A stretch of DNA of 63,548 nucleotides, from positions 1 through 63,548 of the forward strand of contig JAFWOP010000015.1 of NCBI GenBank assembly GCA_017545365.1. Reading direction: 5' to 3'. The notes under the pieces are model-generated. The model was not told where the DNA came from. It saw nothing but the letters and a program-made list of their open reading frames with translations, and searched no databases. The DNA comes from Bacteroidales bacterium (GTDB lineage: Bacteria > Bacteroidota > Bacteroidia > Bacteroidales > P3). This document shows, piece by piece, positions 6,904-16,866 of the stretch. A program made the translations under genes and the position numbers. Positions within the stretch are counted from its first letter, which is position 1. Each line of letters opens with the position of its first letter.

Positions 6904-8087
6904 GGCGTCCGCTATTCCCTTTGGATCCAATTAAGGAGAAGCTTTATTATCCTGCCGGCAATTATGTTGAGGTGGGGAGTGAGGGTTGTGACGACCTGAA
7001 GGCAGAAGAGATTGAGAACGACGATGTGCGGAGAGTGTTCGAGAATGTGGAGAAGGAGCCCATTAAACAGGCGTACCGTTGGATATCTGACCATCGAGAT
7101 GAATTTGCACCCACCTCGTTGTTGTTGGGGATGAAATTCAACGGTGGCGACCCTATCCCGGCATGTGAAGCCGAGGGGGGTCTTTATCATGCGATATTTG
7201 TAAAGAGGCCTTTGCATACGATTTATGAGCTGGACAAGTTTTTGTTCAATGCCAATGATAATTTGTGCCAGGGGGGGTATCTCGTTTGTTGCTGCCGTAC
7301 TTCTTCGGTGAAGAAGGCTGTTTTTTACAGCCGTTTCCCCAAGGGAATCAATAGGATATTGTATGGTTTCCACTATTTATGGCATCGAGTGTGCCCCAAG
7401 GTGAGCGGCTTGAAGAATGTGTATTTCGCCATTACGAAGGGCCGCAACCGCACGTTCCATCGTGTGGAGATTTTGGGTCGCTTGTATCATGCGGGTTTTG
7501 ATGTTGTATATGAAAGTACGGAGCATGGTGAGTTTAGAGTAATAGCCCGTAAGGAGAAAGCGCCGATAACAGAGGGTGTTCCCAGTTCGTCGCCGATTGC
7601 CAAGTTGCGCCGGGTGGGGAAGGACGGTAAGTTGATAACGGTGTATAAGTTCCGAACGATGTATTCGTATAGCGAGTATCTGCAAGAATATGTTTATCAG
7701 CATCGCCGATTGGACAAGAGTGGGAAGTTCTACCATGACTACCGAGTGAACACGGTGGGTGCGTTTTTGCGCAAGACGTGGCTTGATGAATTGCCGATGG
7801 TGGTGAATATGCTGAAGGGCGAGATGAAGCTGGTGGGAGTGAGACCGTTGTCGAGGCAATTCTTCAGTCTGTATACGCCAGAGATGCAGAATCTTCGCAT
7901 TAAGACGAAACCGGGGTTGCTGCCGCCGTTGTATTATGAGAAGGAGCAGCCCGAGACACTGGAGGGCATACAGGAGTCTGAGAAGCGATATGTGGTGGCT
8001 TATTTGCAGCACCCATTTCGCACGGATTGGAAATATTTTTGGGGGATAGTTGGCAACATCTTCTTCCATCATAAACATTCACACTAA
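6900..8087 (+). CDS. Undecaprenyl-phosphate sugar-phosphate transferase, form lacking the usual N-terminal membrane helix
   Basis: The C-terminal part (about 234-395) has the bacterial sugar transferase (PF02397) core: KLRRVGKDGK, YKFRTM at 249-254, WLDELP with catalytic-type Asp296-Glu297, and LVGVRP at 311-316. These enzymes start glycan assembly by loading a sugar phosphate on undecaprenyl phosphate. The hydrophobic re-entrant helix that normally precedes RxGxxGK is missing. Instead there is a domain of about 230 residues ending in GFDVVYESTEHGEFRVIARK, which looks like the end of a methyltransferase-type fold. It is the only initiating transferase in the locus. Confidence 0.75.
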   Translation: MRRPLFPLDPIKEKLYYPAGNYVEVGSEGCDDLKAEEIENDDVRRVFENVEKEPIKQAYRWISDHRDEFAPTSLLLGMKFNGGDPIPACEAEGGLYHAIFVKRPLHTIYELDKFLFNANDNLCQGGYLVCCCRTSSVKKAVFYSRFPKGINRILYGFHYLWHRVCPKVSGLKNVYFAITKGRNRTFHRVEILGRLYHAGFDVVYESTEHGEFRVIARKEKAPITEGVPSSSPIAKLRRVGKDGKLITVYKFRTMYSYSEYLQEYVYQHRRLDKSGKFYHDYRVNTVGAFLRKTWLDELPMVVNMLKGEMKLVGVRPLSRQFFSLYTPEMQNLRIKTKPGLLPPLYYEKEQPETLEGIQESEKRYVVAYLQHPFRTDWKYFWGIVGNIFFHHKHSH

Positions 8088-8125
8088 AAAGAAAGAAAAA
8101 GTCTTTGTAATCATTATTATTAGAT

Positions 8126-8995
8126 ATGGCTGAAAATCAAGAATGGACAACCGTAATTAAGCCGAAGGACAAATTACTGGCAGTTGATTTTAAGGAGTTG
8201 TGGAAATATAGAGACCTCTATACGTTGTTTGTGAAGCGCAATATTATTACGCAGTATAAACAGACGGTCTTAGGCCCGCTGTGGTTTGTAATACAGCCAG
8301 TGATGACAGTCTTCATGTACATGGTGGTCTTCGGTGGGATTGCCGGCATTGGGACAGATGGGATACCACAACCGTTGTTTTATCTGTCGGGAACGTGTAT
8401 ATGGCATTATTTTTCCGATTGCCTGGGCAAGACATCAAATACATTTGTAAGTAATAGTGGTTTGTTTGGTAAAGTTTATTTCCCACGATTGGTTACCCCA
8501 TTATCGAATGTGACCTCTAATTTGTTGCGTTTTGGTATTCAATTAGGTTTGTTCATTCTGGTGTATATCGGCTATGCTATTTCCGGCTGTACGGCACATC
8601 TAACATGGTATGTATTGTTGTTCCCAGTACTGGTAGTGATGATGGCCGGTTTGGCATTGGGCTTTGGGTTGATAATTTCGAGTATGACTACGAAATATAG
8701 AGACTTGCAGATATTGTTTACATTTGTGGTTTCTCTGTGGATGTATGCCACACCTATTGTTTATCCCCTCAGCCTAGTAAGAGGTAGGACTGCTGCGGGG
8801 TTTGATTTGTATAAAATAATGTGTCTTAATCCCGTGACACCCGTGTTGGAAACCTTTAAATATGGTACCTTGGGTGCTGGCGAATTCATTGGTTGGGGTT
8901 GGCTGGCTTATAGTTTTGTCTTCATGGTTGTGCTACTGGCTTTAGGAATAGTGGTATTTAATAAGACTCAGAAGAGTTTCATGGATACTGTCTGA
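8126..8995 (+). CDS. wzm: ABC-2 polysaccharide exporter, permease (Wzm-like)
   Basis: A 289-residue integral membrane protein with about six hydrophobic segments. [28 protein letters not shown] and the C-terminal SFMDTV are typical of Wzm/RfbA permeases. With Wzt it moves undecaprenyl-linked polysaccharide across the inner membrane. Its ATPase partner is not the next gene: gmd and fcl lie between them. Confidence 0.9.
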   Translation: MAENQEWTTVIKPKDKLLAVDFKELWKYRDLYTLFVKRNIITQYKQTVLGPLWFVIQPVMTVFMYMVVFGGIAGIGTDGIPQPLFYLSGTCIWHYFSDCLGKTSNTFVSNSGLFGKVYFPRLVTPLSNVTSNLLRFGIQLGLFILVYIGYAISGCTAHLTWYVLLFPVLVVMMAGLALGFGLIISSMTTKYRDLQILFTFVVSLWMYATPIVYPLSLVRGRTAAGFDLYKIMCLNPVTPVLETFKYGTLGAGEFIGWGWLAYSFVFMVVLLALGIVVFNKTQKSFMDTV

Positions 8996-9038
8996 TGCGA
9001 AGTGTGGATTTAAGGCCAGGTATGTTGAACATTGTTAT

Positions 9039-10127
9039 ATGAGAAGGGCTATCATCACAGGGGTGACAGGTCAGGACGGCAGTTATCTTTCGGAGCTGCT
9101 GTTGGAGAAGGGCTATGAGGTGCACGGCATCATACGCCGTTCTTCGGTCGACTATAGGGAGCGGATAGCTCATTTGGAGGGGCATGCCCACTTCCACCTC
9201 CACTATGGTGATATGGGAGACTCGTTAAGCATCGTCCAGGTGATTGGAAAAGTCCGGCCGGACGAGGTGTATAATTTGGCGGCACAAAGTCATGTGCAGG
9301 TCAGTTTCGACGCTCCAGAGTATACTGCTAATGTTGATGCCACGGGAGTACTTCGTATTCTCGAGGCGGTGCGCCAATGCGGATTGGGGAATAGTTGCAG
9401 GATATATCAAGCCAGCACGTCGGAGTTGTATGGCAGGGTGATGGCCGTGCCCCAGAATGAAGAGACCCCCTTCTATCCATATAGCCCTTATGCAGTTGCC
9501 AAGCTATATGGTTATTGGATAGTGAAGGAATACCGTGAGGCATACAATATGTTCTGTTGTAACGGCATATTGTTCAATCACGAAAGTGAGCGCAGAGGCG
9601 AAACGTTTGTAACTAGAAAGATTACGTTGGCTGCAGCCCGAATCAGACAGGGCAAACAGGAGAAGTTATATTTGGGCAACCTGTCGTCATTAAGGGACTG
9701 GGGATATGCGAAAGATTATGTGGAGTGCATGTGGAGGATTCTTCAGAACGACAAGCCAGAGGATTTTGTGATTGCTACAGGAGAGCAGCATAGTGTAAGA
9801 GAATTTTGCCAGCTGGCCTTCCATTATGTGGGTATTGAGTTGCGATGGGAAGGAGAGGGTGTTGATGAGAAGGGCATCGATGACAGGACTGGCAGGGTTA
9901 TAGTAGAGGTGAGTCCGGATTTTTACCGACCGACAGATGTTGTTAATCTATTGGGTGACCCCTCTAAGGCCAAACGGGTTCTGGGTTGGAACCCTTCAAA
10001 AACACCATTCGAGCAGCTGGTCAGGTTGATGGTGGAAAGTGATATGGCGAAAGTGGCTTCTGATGACGCAGCGGCGAGAGTGCGCTTTAATTTGGCAGAA
10101 TATCTGGAGAAAGGAATTGTAAAATGA
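9039..10127 (+). CDS. gmd: GDP-mannose 4,6-dehydratase
   Basis: Converts GDP-D-mannose to GDP-4-keto-6-deoxy-D-mannose in the cytoplasm, the first step to GDP-L-fucose. It is a short-chain dehydrogenase: NADP-binding [11 protein letters not shown] at 7-17, active-site STSELYG at 126-132, and Y151-x3-K155. [18 protein letters not shown] near the C-terminus is characteristic of Gmd. The stop overlaps the fcl start (ATGA), so the two are translationally coupled. Confidence 0.95.
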   Translation: MRRAIITGVTGQDGSYLSELLLEKGYEVHGIIRRSSVDYRERIAHLEGHAHFHLHYGDMGDSLSIVQVIGKVRPDEVYNLAAQSHVQVSFDAPEYTANVDATGVLRILEAVRQCGLGNSCRIYQASTSELYGRVMAVPQNEETPFYPYSPYAVAKLYGYWIVKEYREAYNMFCCNGILFNHESERRGETFVTRKITLAAARIRQGKQEKLYLGNLSSLRDWGYAKDYVECMWRILQNDKPEDFVIATGEQHSVREFCQLAFHYVGIELRWEGEGVDEKGIDDRTGRVIVEVSPDFYRPTDVVNLLGDPSKAKRVLGWNPSKTPFEQLVRLMVESDMAKVASDDAAARVRFNLAEYLEKGIVK

Positions 10128-11065
10128 ACTCGGATTCAAAGATATATGTGGCCGGGCATCGGGGCATGGTGGGTTCTGCGATTGTGAGGGAACTGAATAG
10201 ACAAGGCTATCATAATATTGTTACGCGCACTCATAAGGAGTTGGATTTGTGTCGGCAAGAGTCGGTGGAGCGTTTCTTTGAAGACGAAAAGCCCGAGTAC
10301 GTATTCCTGGCTGCTGCCAAGGTCGGCGGGATTGTGGCGAACCAGAATGCGTTAGCCGATTTCATGTATGACAACATGATACTTGAGATGAACGTCATTT
10401 ATTCGGCTTGGAAGAGTGGTTGCAAGAAGTTGGAATTTCTTGGTTCGAGCTGTATATATCCGCGTCTGGCCCCACAGCCGATGAAAGAGAGCTGTCTTTT
10501 GACTTCGGAGTTGGAGAAGACAAACGAAGCATACGCACTGGCTAAGATTTCTGGTTTGAAGTACTGTGAGTATTTGAATCGTCAGTATGGTACTGATTAC
10601 ATCAGTGTCATGCCCACGAATCTGTATGGACCAAATGATAATTATCATCCAGAACACAGTCATGTTCTTCCGGCATTGATACGCCGATTTCATGAGGCTA
10701 AAATTAGTGGATTAAAAGAGGTTACTTGTTGGGGCGACGGTTCTCCTTTGCGTGAGTTTCTATATGTGGATGATTTGGCGAACTTGTGTGTGTTCTTGAT
10801 GAATCATTATAGTGGTGACGAAACGGTTAATGCAGGTACGGGAAAAGAAATAACCATAAAAGCCCTTACTAGTTTGGTCGCCAAAGTGGTAGGGTATGAA
10901 GGGAGAATAAATTGGGATACCAGCCGTCCCAATGGTACTCCGAGAAAGCTGCTAGATGTAACTAAAGCAGAAAAAATGGGCTGGAAATATAAAGTGGAAT
11001 TAGAAGATGGCATCCGCATGGCGTATCAAGATTTTCTTGAGAATCCTATGAGAGCTGAAAGATAA
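10124..11065 (+). CDS. fcl: GDP-L-fucose synthase
   Basis: Epimerase and reductase that turns GDP-4-keto-6-deoxymannose into GDP-L-fucose. It has the NADPH-binding [10 protein letters not shown] at 10-19, FLGSSCIYP at 105-113 and YALAK at 137-141 (Tyr and Lys of the SDR triad). The 313-residue length is normal. Together with gmd it gives the locus its own fucose donor. Confidence 0.95.
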   Translation: MNSDSKIYVAGHRGMVGSAIVRELNRQGYHNIVTRTHKELDLCRQESVERFFEDEKPEYVFLAAAKVGGIVANQNALADFMYDNMILEMNVIYSAWKSGCKKLEFLGSSCIYPRLAPQPMKESCLLTSELEKTNEAYALAKISGLKYCEYLNRQYGTDYISVMPTNLYGPNDNYHPEHSHVLPALIRRFHEAKISGLKEVTCWGDGSPLREFLYVDDLANLCVFLMNHYSGDETVNAGTGKEITIKALTSLVAKVVGYEGRINWDTSRPNGTPRKLLDVTKAEKMGWKYKVELEDGIRMAYQDFLENPMRAER

Positions 11066-11071
11066 CTAAGT

Positions 11072-12373
11072 ATGGCTACAGCAATTGAATTTAACAACGT
11101 TTCCAAGCAATATAGATTAGGCTTGGTTTCAACAAAAACTTTGAGTCATGACCTTCACCGCTGGTGGACGGTTAGTATTCGTGGCAAGGAAGACCCGTAT
11201 CTAAAGATTGGTTCGGTGAACGACCGTTCCCAAAAAGCCGACAGCGAATATGTGTGGGCTTTGAAAGATATTGACTTCAAAGTGGAGCAAGGTGATGTCG
11301 TAGGCATAATAGGGAAAAACGGAGCGGGCAAGTCGACACTGCTGAAACTACTCTCAAAAGTAACGGGTCCGACTACAGGTACTATTAAGGCGCGTGGACG
11401 TATAGGCTCGCTGCTCGAAGTGGGTACAGGTTTCCATGGGGAAATGACAGGCCGCGAAAACATCTATCTTAATGGAGCCATTCTTGGAATGACAAAGGCC
11501 GAGATTAATCGAAAGATTGATGAGATAGTTGATTTCAGTGGTTGCGAGCGCTACATTGATACACCCGTCAAGCGTTATAGTTCTGGTATGACGGTTCGAC
11601 TTGGGTTTGCTGTAGCCGCATTCTTGGAACCAGAAATATTGGTTGTGGACGAGGTGTTAGCTGTAGGTGATGCGGAATTCCAAAAGAAGGCTATTGGCAA
11701 GATGCAAGATGTTAGTAGCGGTGAAGGCCGCACAGTCCTTTTTGTGAGTCACAACATGGCCAGCATAAGGCAGTTGTGTAAGAATGGAGTTCTGTTAAAA
11801 AATGGTCTTGTCGACTATATGGGTACAGCAAATGATACTGTTGCCCGCTACTTGTCTGACTTTGCGTCTGATATGTGCTATAGGGCGGATATTACTATGG
11901 AGCATAGAAGATTTGCTAACACAAGTAGGGAGATAGAGCTCATGTCTGTTTGGTTGGATAATGATGGTGACGATTATGCGACAGACCAGCCTTTGGATTT
12001 GTATGTGAAGATGTTTAAACATAAAAAGTCGGTACAAAATGCCACATTGGAAATCATGTTTAATGATAAAATGAGAGAAAGGTTGGGCTCCTATATTTCT
12101 GATCCAATAGATTTAAAGAATGTGGATGGCGAGTTTACTGTGCATGTACGAATTGAGAACCATAATTTTGCAAAGGGAACTTATTCCATATGCTATCAGA
12201 TAGGGCAGAAAGATATCCATCTGGGTTTGAAAGACTATGATATTGTTCATAATGTCTTATTTTTCAAGGTAGCTTATTCGCACAAAGATAAGCGAGACCC
12301 CATTGTTTTGTGGGGAAATGATTGGGGAAGTACTGTTTTTCAAGGGGTATGTGAAATAGTGGAGGCGAAGTAG
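11072..12373 (+). CDS. wzt: ABC polysaccharide exporter, ATP-binding protein with C-terminal extension (Wzt-like)
   Basis: Powers the Wzm permease. The ATPase domain has Walker A GKNGAGKST (81-89), signature YSSGM (169-173) and Walker B ILVVDE (189-194). Residues about 280-433 form a beta-rich C-terminal domain of the Wzt carbohydrate-binding type, which in studied systems recognises the modified end of the finished chain. Such a domain suggests that export here depends on a terminal signal on the glycan. Confidence 0.9.
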   Translation: MATAIEFNNVSKQYRLGLVSTKTLSHDLHRWWTVSIRGKEDPYLKIGSVNDRSQKADSEYVWALKDIDFKVEQGDVVGIIGKNGAGKSTLLKLLSKVTGPTTGTIKARGRIGSLLEVGTGFHGEMTGRENIYLNGAILGMTKAEINRKIDEIVDFSGCERYIDTPVKRYSSGMTVRLGFAVAAFLEPEILVVDEVLAVGDAEFQKKAIGKMQDVSSGEGRTVLFVSHNMASIRQLCKNGVLLKNGLVDYMGTANDTVARYLSDFASDMCYRADITMEHRRFANTSREIELMSVWLDNDGDDYATDQPLDLYVKMFKHKKSVQNATLEIMFNDKMRERLGSYISDPIDLKNVDGEFTVHVRIENHNFAKGTYSICYQIGQKDIHLGLKDYDIVHNVLFFKVAYSHKDKRDPIVLWGNDWGSTVFQGVCEIVEAK

Positions 12374-12384
12374 GTATATAGAAA

Positions 12385-13740
12385 ATGTTCAAAAAGATAC
12401 GCAGATATTTAGCTGATCCCTATTATAATATCGGATACGATATGTATAGGAAATGTCCGAGACTAATGCCGGACAAATACTATGTGTCAATTATGTGGAA
12501 GATGATTATGGGGTATCAGTTGGATTTGCATCATACAAGGACATTTAATGAAAAACTACAATGGCTCAAGTTGTATGACCATAACCCGTTGTATACGCAG
12601 TTGGTAGATAAATACCGGGTGAAAGAATGGGTTGCGAAACGAATAGGTGATGATTATGTGATACCAACATTGGCTGTTTATCGAAATGTAGACGAAATAG
12701 ATGTGTCCCAATTGCCAGACAAATTTGTACTCAAATGCAATCATGATAGTGGAAGTGTAGTAATTTGTGAGGACAAGTCAAAGTTTGATCTGAACGCTGC
12801 AAAAAAGCGGCTAGGGGAAGCAATGGGTGAGAACTTCTATTGGAGAGCACGTGAGTGGCCGTATAAGAATGTAAAACGATGCATTTTCGCAGAGCGTTTT
12901 ATGGTAGAGGATACGGCAAGCCAGGGTAAGCAAGAGATACGGCTCATTTCAGAGGCTGAGGTGATAGAAGTAGATATGGAAAATTTAAAATGGCATAGGG
13001 CGAGAGTTTATGGGGCACAGTGGGATATAATTGAAAAGAGTATTAGAGAAATAATAGACTCCGATAGCCAATACGACAGGGAGATAACTAAAAACAATCT
13101 GATCAGTTTATGTAAAATACTAGGGACTGAGGTTTCGCAAATTAGCGGGGAATTGTATTATATAAAAGATGGGGTAATGTTTGGAGATTTAACTGTTGAA
13201 GATGGGGAGTCACTAAAAGGTTTTAATCCAAGTAATATAGGATTTCAGGATAGCGAACAGAGAAAGGTTTCAGTTAAAGAGAAGCGTGAACTGAACGGTT
13301 GGATAATGAAGAAAAACGGTTATGTTATATTCCTTCATTCAAAACTGAAGATTCAAGAGTTTTCAGGGTTGAAAGATTATAAGTTTTTTTGTTTCTCAGG
13401 TGAGCCACGGATTATGTATATAGCAAATGATAGTGCTGCGTACCCTACCATGAATTTTTATGATATGGATTATTCCCCATTGCCGCTTTATACAAGAGAC
13501 CCACCAGCATTGATTGAACCAGAAAGGCCTCAAAATTTTGAAGAAATGAAATTGCTGGCGGCAAAGCTATCAGAGGGAATCCCACATGTCAGGGTCGATT
13601 TTTATGAGAATAGAGGGAAAGTATTGTTTGGAGAGATGACGTTCTTTCATATGGGTGGTTTTTCTGAAGTACATCCGAGAGAGTGGAATTTATTAATGGG
13701 AGACTGGATAAAGCTGCCGAGAAAAAGAAGAATCCTGTAG
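12385..13740 (+). CDS. TupA-like ATP-grasp protein with apparent internal duplication
   Basis: Member of the ATP-grasp/TupA family found in exopolysaccharide loci (FNEKLQWLKLYDHNPLYTQLVDKY, KFVLKCNHDSGSVVICEDKS, REWPYKNVK). TupA-type proteins are predicted to ligate amino acids, as in teichuronopeptide synthesis; direct evidence is thin. The usual length is about 300 residues, but this one has 451. The extra part (about 170-340) reads as a degenerate second copy of the C-terminal half: ISEAEVIEVDMENLKWHR and YYIKDGVMFGDLT parallel FSGEPRIMYIAND and YENRGKVLFGEMT in the intact copy near 355-440. Confidence 0.75.
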   Translation: MFKKIRRYLADPYYNIGYDMYRKCPRLMPDKYYVSIMWKMIMGYQLDLHHTRTFNEKLQWLKLYDHNPLYTQLVDKYRVKEWVAKRIGDDYVIPTLAVYRNVDEIDVSQLPDKFVLKCNHDSGSVVICEDKSKFDLNAAKKRLGEAMGENFYWRAREWPYKNVKRCIFAERFMVEDTASQGKQEIRLISEAEVIEVDMENLKWHRARVYGAQWDIIEKSIREIIDSDSQYDREITKNNLISLCKILGTEVSQISGELYYIKDGVMFGDLTVEDGESLKGFNPSNIGFQDSEQRKVSVKEKRELNGWIMKKNGYVIFLHSKLKIQEFSGLKDYKFFCFSGEPRIMYIANDSAAYPTMNFYDMDYSPLPLYTRDPPALIEPERPQNFEEMKLLAAKLSEGIPHVRVDFYENRGKVLFGEMTFFHMGGFSEVHPREWNLLMGDWIKLPRKRRIL

Positions 13741-13776
13741 TAGACAAGATGGTTTGCTGAATCGAGTATTTATATC

Positions 13777-14835
13777 ATGACTGATATCAAGAATCGTCTC
13801 AAGAAGATATATCGTAGACAGAGAATAAGATGTTGTCTAGAGAGTTTACGAAATGATTTTTTACTAGGAGGAGCCGATTGGGCTAATTTGCTTAATGAAT
13901 ATGGGTACCATCGCTGTTTGCAATTGCACCCAGCGATACTCTTTTCTAAGCGAGAGGCGAATAAAAGAAAAAGAAGCCACCATAACGCGAGCGCGAGATT
14001 AAATGCTTTAAAGAGTCTGATAGAACAGGGTTCATTTCAGGATGCAAAGGACCGTGCGGTACTGCGTGATATAGGTATTCATCAATATTTCGTGCAAGAC
14101 ATATCTCGAATGCTATCTGATTGTGGAATACCATTTGTTCCATATAGTGTACCAAAGAGGAATCTGTGTGATGAGAAGGTTGCGGTGTATACGGCATTGA
14201 CGGGAGAGTATGACTCAGTACATGAGATATTGTATAAACAACCAGGGGTTGATTATATTTTGTATACAAACAATAAGAATTTGACTTCGTCGACGTGGGA
14301 TGTTCGATATGTGGATAGTAGTTTGGATGATGTTCTTCTGTCTCGAGAAATAAAAATGCTTCCAGATAAATATTTGGATAAACAATACACTGCCAGCGTT
14401 TATGTAGATGCCAATGCTTTCATATATGGCGACATAGCCAACCTTGTCAGCATGCTGAACGAGAAGACTACCTTTGCAGTAACCCGGCATTCAAACACAG
14501 ATAGTGTGAAGAATGAAATAGAGGTCTGTATAAAGACCAAAGGCATTAACAGAATACAGGCAGAAACCCAATATGAGAGATATTGTGCAGAGGGGTTCAA
14601 GGATGATATGGGATTGGCCGAATGTAATATATTGATTAGGAGAAGTAATGATGAGGAACTAGGTGCGTTGATGGAATTGTGGTTTCAAGAGTTTTGCAAA
14701 GGCATACGCAGAGATCAGATTAGTCTGCCTCCTTGTATTCAGAAGCGGAATTTTGAAAAATACATGTTCCTAGAAGGCTCCACATGGCATAATCAATTTT
14801 GTGTCATTTTGGGAGGACATAGAAAAAGCAAATAA
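13777..14835 (+). CDS. Glycosyltransferase of the TOD1/MUCI70 (DUF616-like) type
   Basis: A 352-residue protein. VAVYTALTGEYDSVHEI and DYILYTNN followed by W-x-V-R-Y match the start of the TOD1/MUCI70 glycosyltransferase-like domain, and SVYVDANAFIYGDI fits its DxD-type segment. About 125 residues precede the domain and resemble nothing I recognise. It lies in the run of glycosyltransferase genes, so a cytoplasmic transferase in repeat-unit assembly is likely. Confidence 0.65.
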   Translation: MTDIKNRLKKIYRRQRIRCCLESLRNDFLLGGADWANLLNEYGYHRCLQLHPAILFSKREANKRKRSHHNASARLNALKSLIEQGSFQDAKDRAVLRDIGIHQYFVQDISRMLSDCGIPFVPYSVPKRNLCDEKVAVYTALTGEYDSVHEILYKQPGVDYILYTNNKNLTSSTWDVRYVDSSLDDVLLSREIKMLPDKYLDKQYTASVYVDANAFIYGDIANLVSMLNEKTTFAVTRHSNTDSVKNEIEVCIKTKGINRIQAETQYERYCAEGFKDDMGLAECNILIRRSNDEELGALMELWFQEFCKGIRRDQISLPPCIQKRNFEKYMFLEGSTWHNQFCVILGGHRKSK

Positions 14836-14860
14836 GATACGCGTATCTGAATAGTCAGTC

Positions 14861-15706
14861 ATGGTATCAATAGATGTAATATTGTGCTGTTACAATCAAG
14901 AGCATTACATAGTCAAAGCCCTTGACAGCATCCTATGTCAGAAAGTTGATGCGGAAGTAAGGCTGATAGTGGCAGATGATGGTTCGTCGGATAGAACATT
15001 GGAAATAGTAAAAAACCATGAGGCCAAATCCCCGTTTCCCTTTGTCTATTTTAAAAACAACGGAAATATTGGCATGCAGGCCAATTACAAAAGGGCTTTT
15101 GCAGTGTGTAAATCAGAATATGTGGCCATATTGGAGGGTGACGACTGGTGGAGCAGCGACCAACATCTGGCACAACATATTGCCTTTCTTCAGAAACATC
15201 CAAGCTATTCAATGTCCTTCAATCGAATCTCATATTATCACCAAGAGAATGGGACATACAAGGTGGACAAGTGGCCATATAATAAGGACTATGTGGCCAT
15301 AAAGATTCGTCACCAACTAGGTTGGGGCAACCAGATAGGCAACCTGTCTTCCTGTGTTTTTAGAACAAACTTGTTACATGGTCTGCCAGAACAATTCTTC
15401 AAACTGAAATTTGCAGATTGGGAGTTGGGTGTTATGATGGCGTTGAAGGGTCCTATTGCAGAGTTAAAAGATTCCACATCAGTATACCGAATCAACAGTA
15501 AGGGACAATGGACCGCATTGTCGGCAGACGACCGCAATGTTTCGGAGAACAATACCCTTAACGATTTGTCTCCGCTGCTCCCTCTGTATTGTAATAAGTA
15601 TATAAGAATGTACAAAAAAATGCTTGACTCTCACGAGCAGCCACCATATCAAATACCGTTCGGAACTCGTTCGAAGATGTTCCTTAAGCATGTTGTAAAA
15701 AAGTAG
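14861..15706 (+). CDS. GT2 family glycosyltransferase
   Basis: A GT-A fold transferase of 281 residues. It begins with IDVILCCYNQEHYI, then VADDGSSDRT at 37-46, and EGDDWW at 92-97 provides the metal-binding Asp residues. No membrane helix is seen. It follows the TOD1-like gene by 25 nt. Sugar specificity is not readable. Confidence 0.88.
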   Translation: MVSIDVILCCYNQEHYIVKALDSILCQKVDAEVRLIVADDGSSDRTLEIVKNHEAKSPFPFVYFKNNGNIGMQANYKRAFAVCKSEYVAILEGDDWWSSDQHLAQHIAFLQKHPSYSMSFNRISYYHQENGTYKVDKWPYNKDYVAIKIRHQLGWGNQIGNLSSCVFRTNLLHGLPEQFFKLKFADWELGVMMALKGPIAELKDSTSVYRINSKGQWTALSADDRNVSENNTLNDLSPLLPLYCNKYIRMYKKMLDSHEQPPYQIPFGTRSKMFLKHVVKK

Positions 15707-15807
15707 AAGATAGTCAAGAATAGGCAGACTGATTGATAGGGCTACAATTAGGTGGGCTTGGTAAAGAGTCTGAGTGTCGTCTTTTGTGAATAAATAGCAA
15801 TAATGTG

Positions 15808-16866
15808 ATGAAAGTACTAGTCACGGGTTCCGCCGGTTTTATTGGTGCTAGTTTAGTATTAAGATTATTGGAAACAGAATCTCCAATCGAGATAGTGGGC
15901 TTAGACTCTATGGACGACTATTACGATGTTAGACTAAAAGAATACCGGTTAGGCATAATTGACAAATGTGCGGCGAGCCATCCCGAAAGCAAGTATATGA
16001 TAGTGAAGGGTAGTCTTGCGGATATGGCATTAGTAAATAACCTCTTTATAGAAAAACGTTTCGATGTAGTTGTTAATTTAGCTGCTCAAGCGGGCGTGCG
16101 ATATAGTATAGAAAACCCAGATGTATATATCAAGAGTAATGTCATAGGTTTTTATAATATTCTTGAAGCTTGTCGGCATTATCCAGTACAGCATTTGGTT
16201 TATGCCAGCAGCAGCAGTGTCTACGGTGGTAATTCAAAGGTTCCTTTTAGTACTGAGGATAATGTAGATCACCCAGTGAGCCTCTATGCCGCCACCAAAA
16301 AAAGCGATGAACTCTTTGCTCACTGCTATAGTAAATTGTACGATATACCTACGACGGGATTGCGTTTCTTCACTGTCTATGGTCCAGCAGGAAGACCAGA
16401 TATGGCCTATTTTGGGTTCACTAACAAACTATTGAAAGGCGAGACTATACAGATTTTCAATTTTGGTAATTGCAGTCGTGACTTTACTTATGTGGATGAT
16501 ATTGTGGAAGGCCTGATTCGCGTTATGAAGAAAGCGCCACACCGACAAATGGGTGCGGATGGTTTGCCGGTGCCTGCTTATGCTATTTACAACATTGGTG
16601 GAGGTCAGCCAGTAAGCTTGCTTGATTTTGTACAAATCTTACAGGAAGAGTTAGTTCGTGCAGAAATGTTGCCCAAGGACTATGATTTCGAAGCACATAA
16701 ACAGTTTGTGCCAATGCAGGCGGGCGATGTGCCGACGACCTATGCAGATACAAGAGATTTGGAACGAGATTTTGGTTTTGTTCCCAAGACAACACTGAAA
16801 GAGGGTTTGAGAAAGTTTGTGGAATGGTATAAATGGTATTATTTGTCTTACAATCATTTACCGTAA
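15808..16866 (+). CDS. UDP-glucuronate 4-epimerase-like NAD-dependent epimerase
   Basis: Probably interconverts UDP-glucuronate and UDP-galacturonate. It is an extended SDR: TGSAGFIG at 6-13, SSSSVYGGN near 134-142 and Y160-AAT-K164. LAAQAGVRYSIENPDVYIKSN is the hallmark segment of the UDP-GlcA 4-epimerase group. I chose the ATG at 15808; a GTG directly before it could add one residue. The stop codon overlaps the next start by one base. Confidence 0.85.
   Translation: MKVLVTGSAGFIGASLVLRLLETESPIEIVGLDSMDDYYDVRLKEYRLGIIDKCAASHPESKYMIVKGSLADMALVNNLFIEKRFDVVVNLAAQAGVRYSIENPDVYIKSNVIGFYNILEACRHYPVQHLVYASSSSVYGGNSKVPFSTEDNVDHPVSLYAATKKSDELFAHCYSKLYDIPTTGLRFFTVYGPAGRPDMAYFGFTNKLLKGETIQIFNFGNCSRDFTYVDDIVEGLIRVMKKAPHRQMGADGLPVPAYAIYNIGGGQPVSLLDFVQILQEELVRAEMLPKDYDFEAHKQFVPMQAGDVPTTYADTRDLERDFGFVPKTTLKEGLRKFVEWYKWYYLSYNHLP

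Noticed and set aside
7377..8078. A 233-codon frame opposite the sugar transferase gene
   Set aside because: His/Arg/Leu/Gln-rich antisense composition with no recognisable family, while the + strand frame carries all PF02397 motifs.
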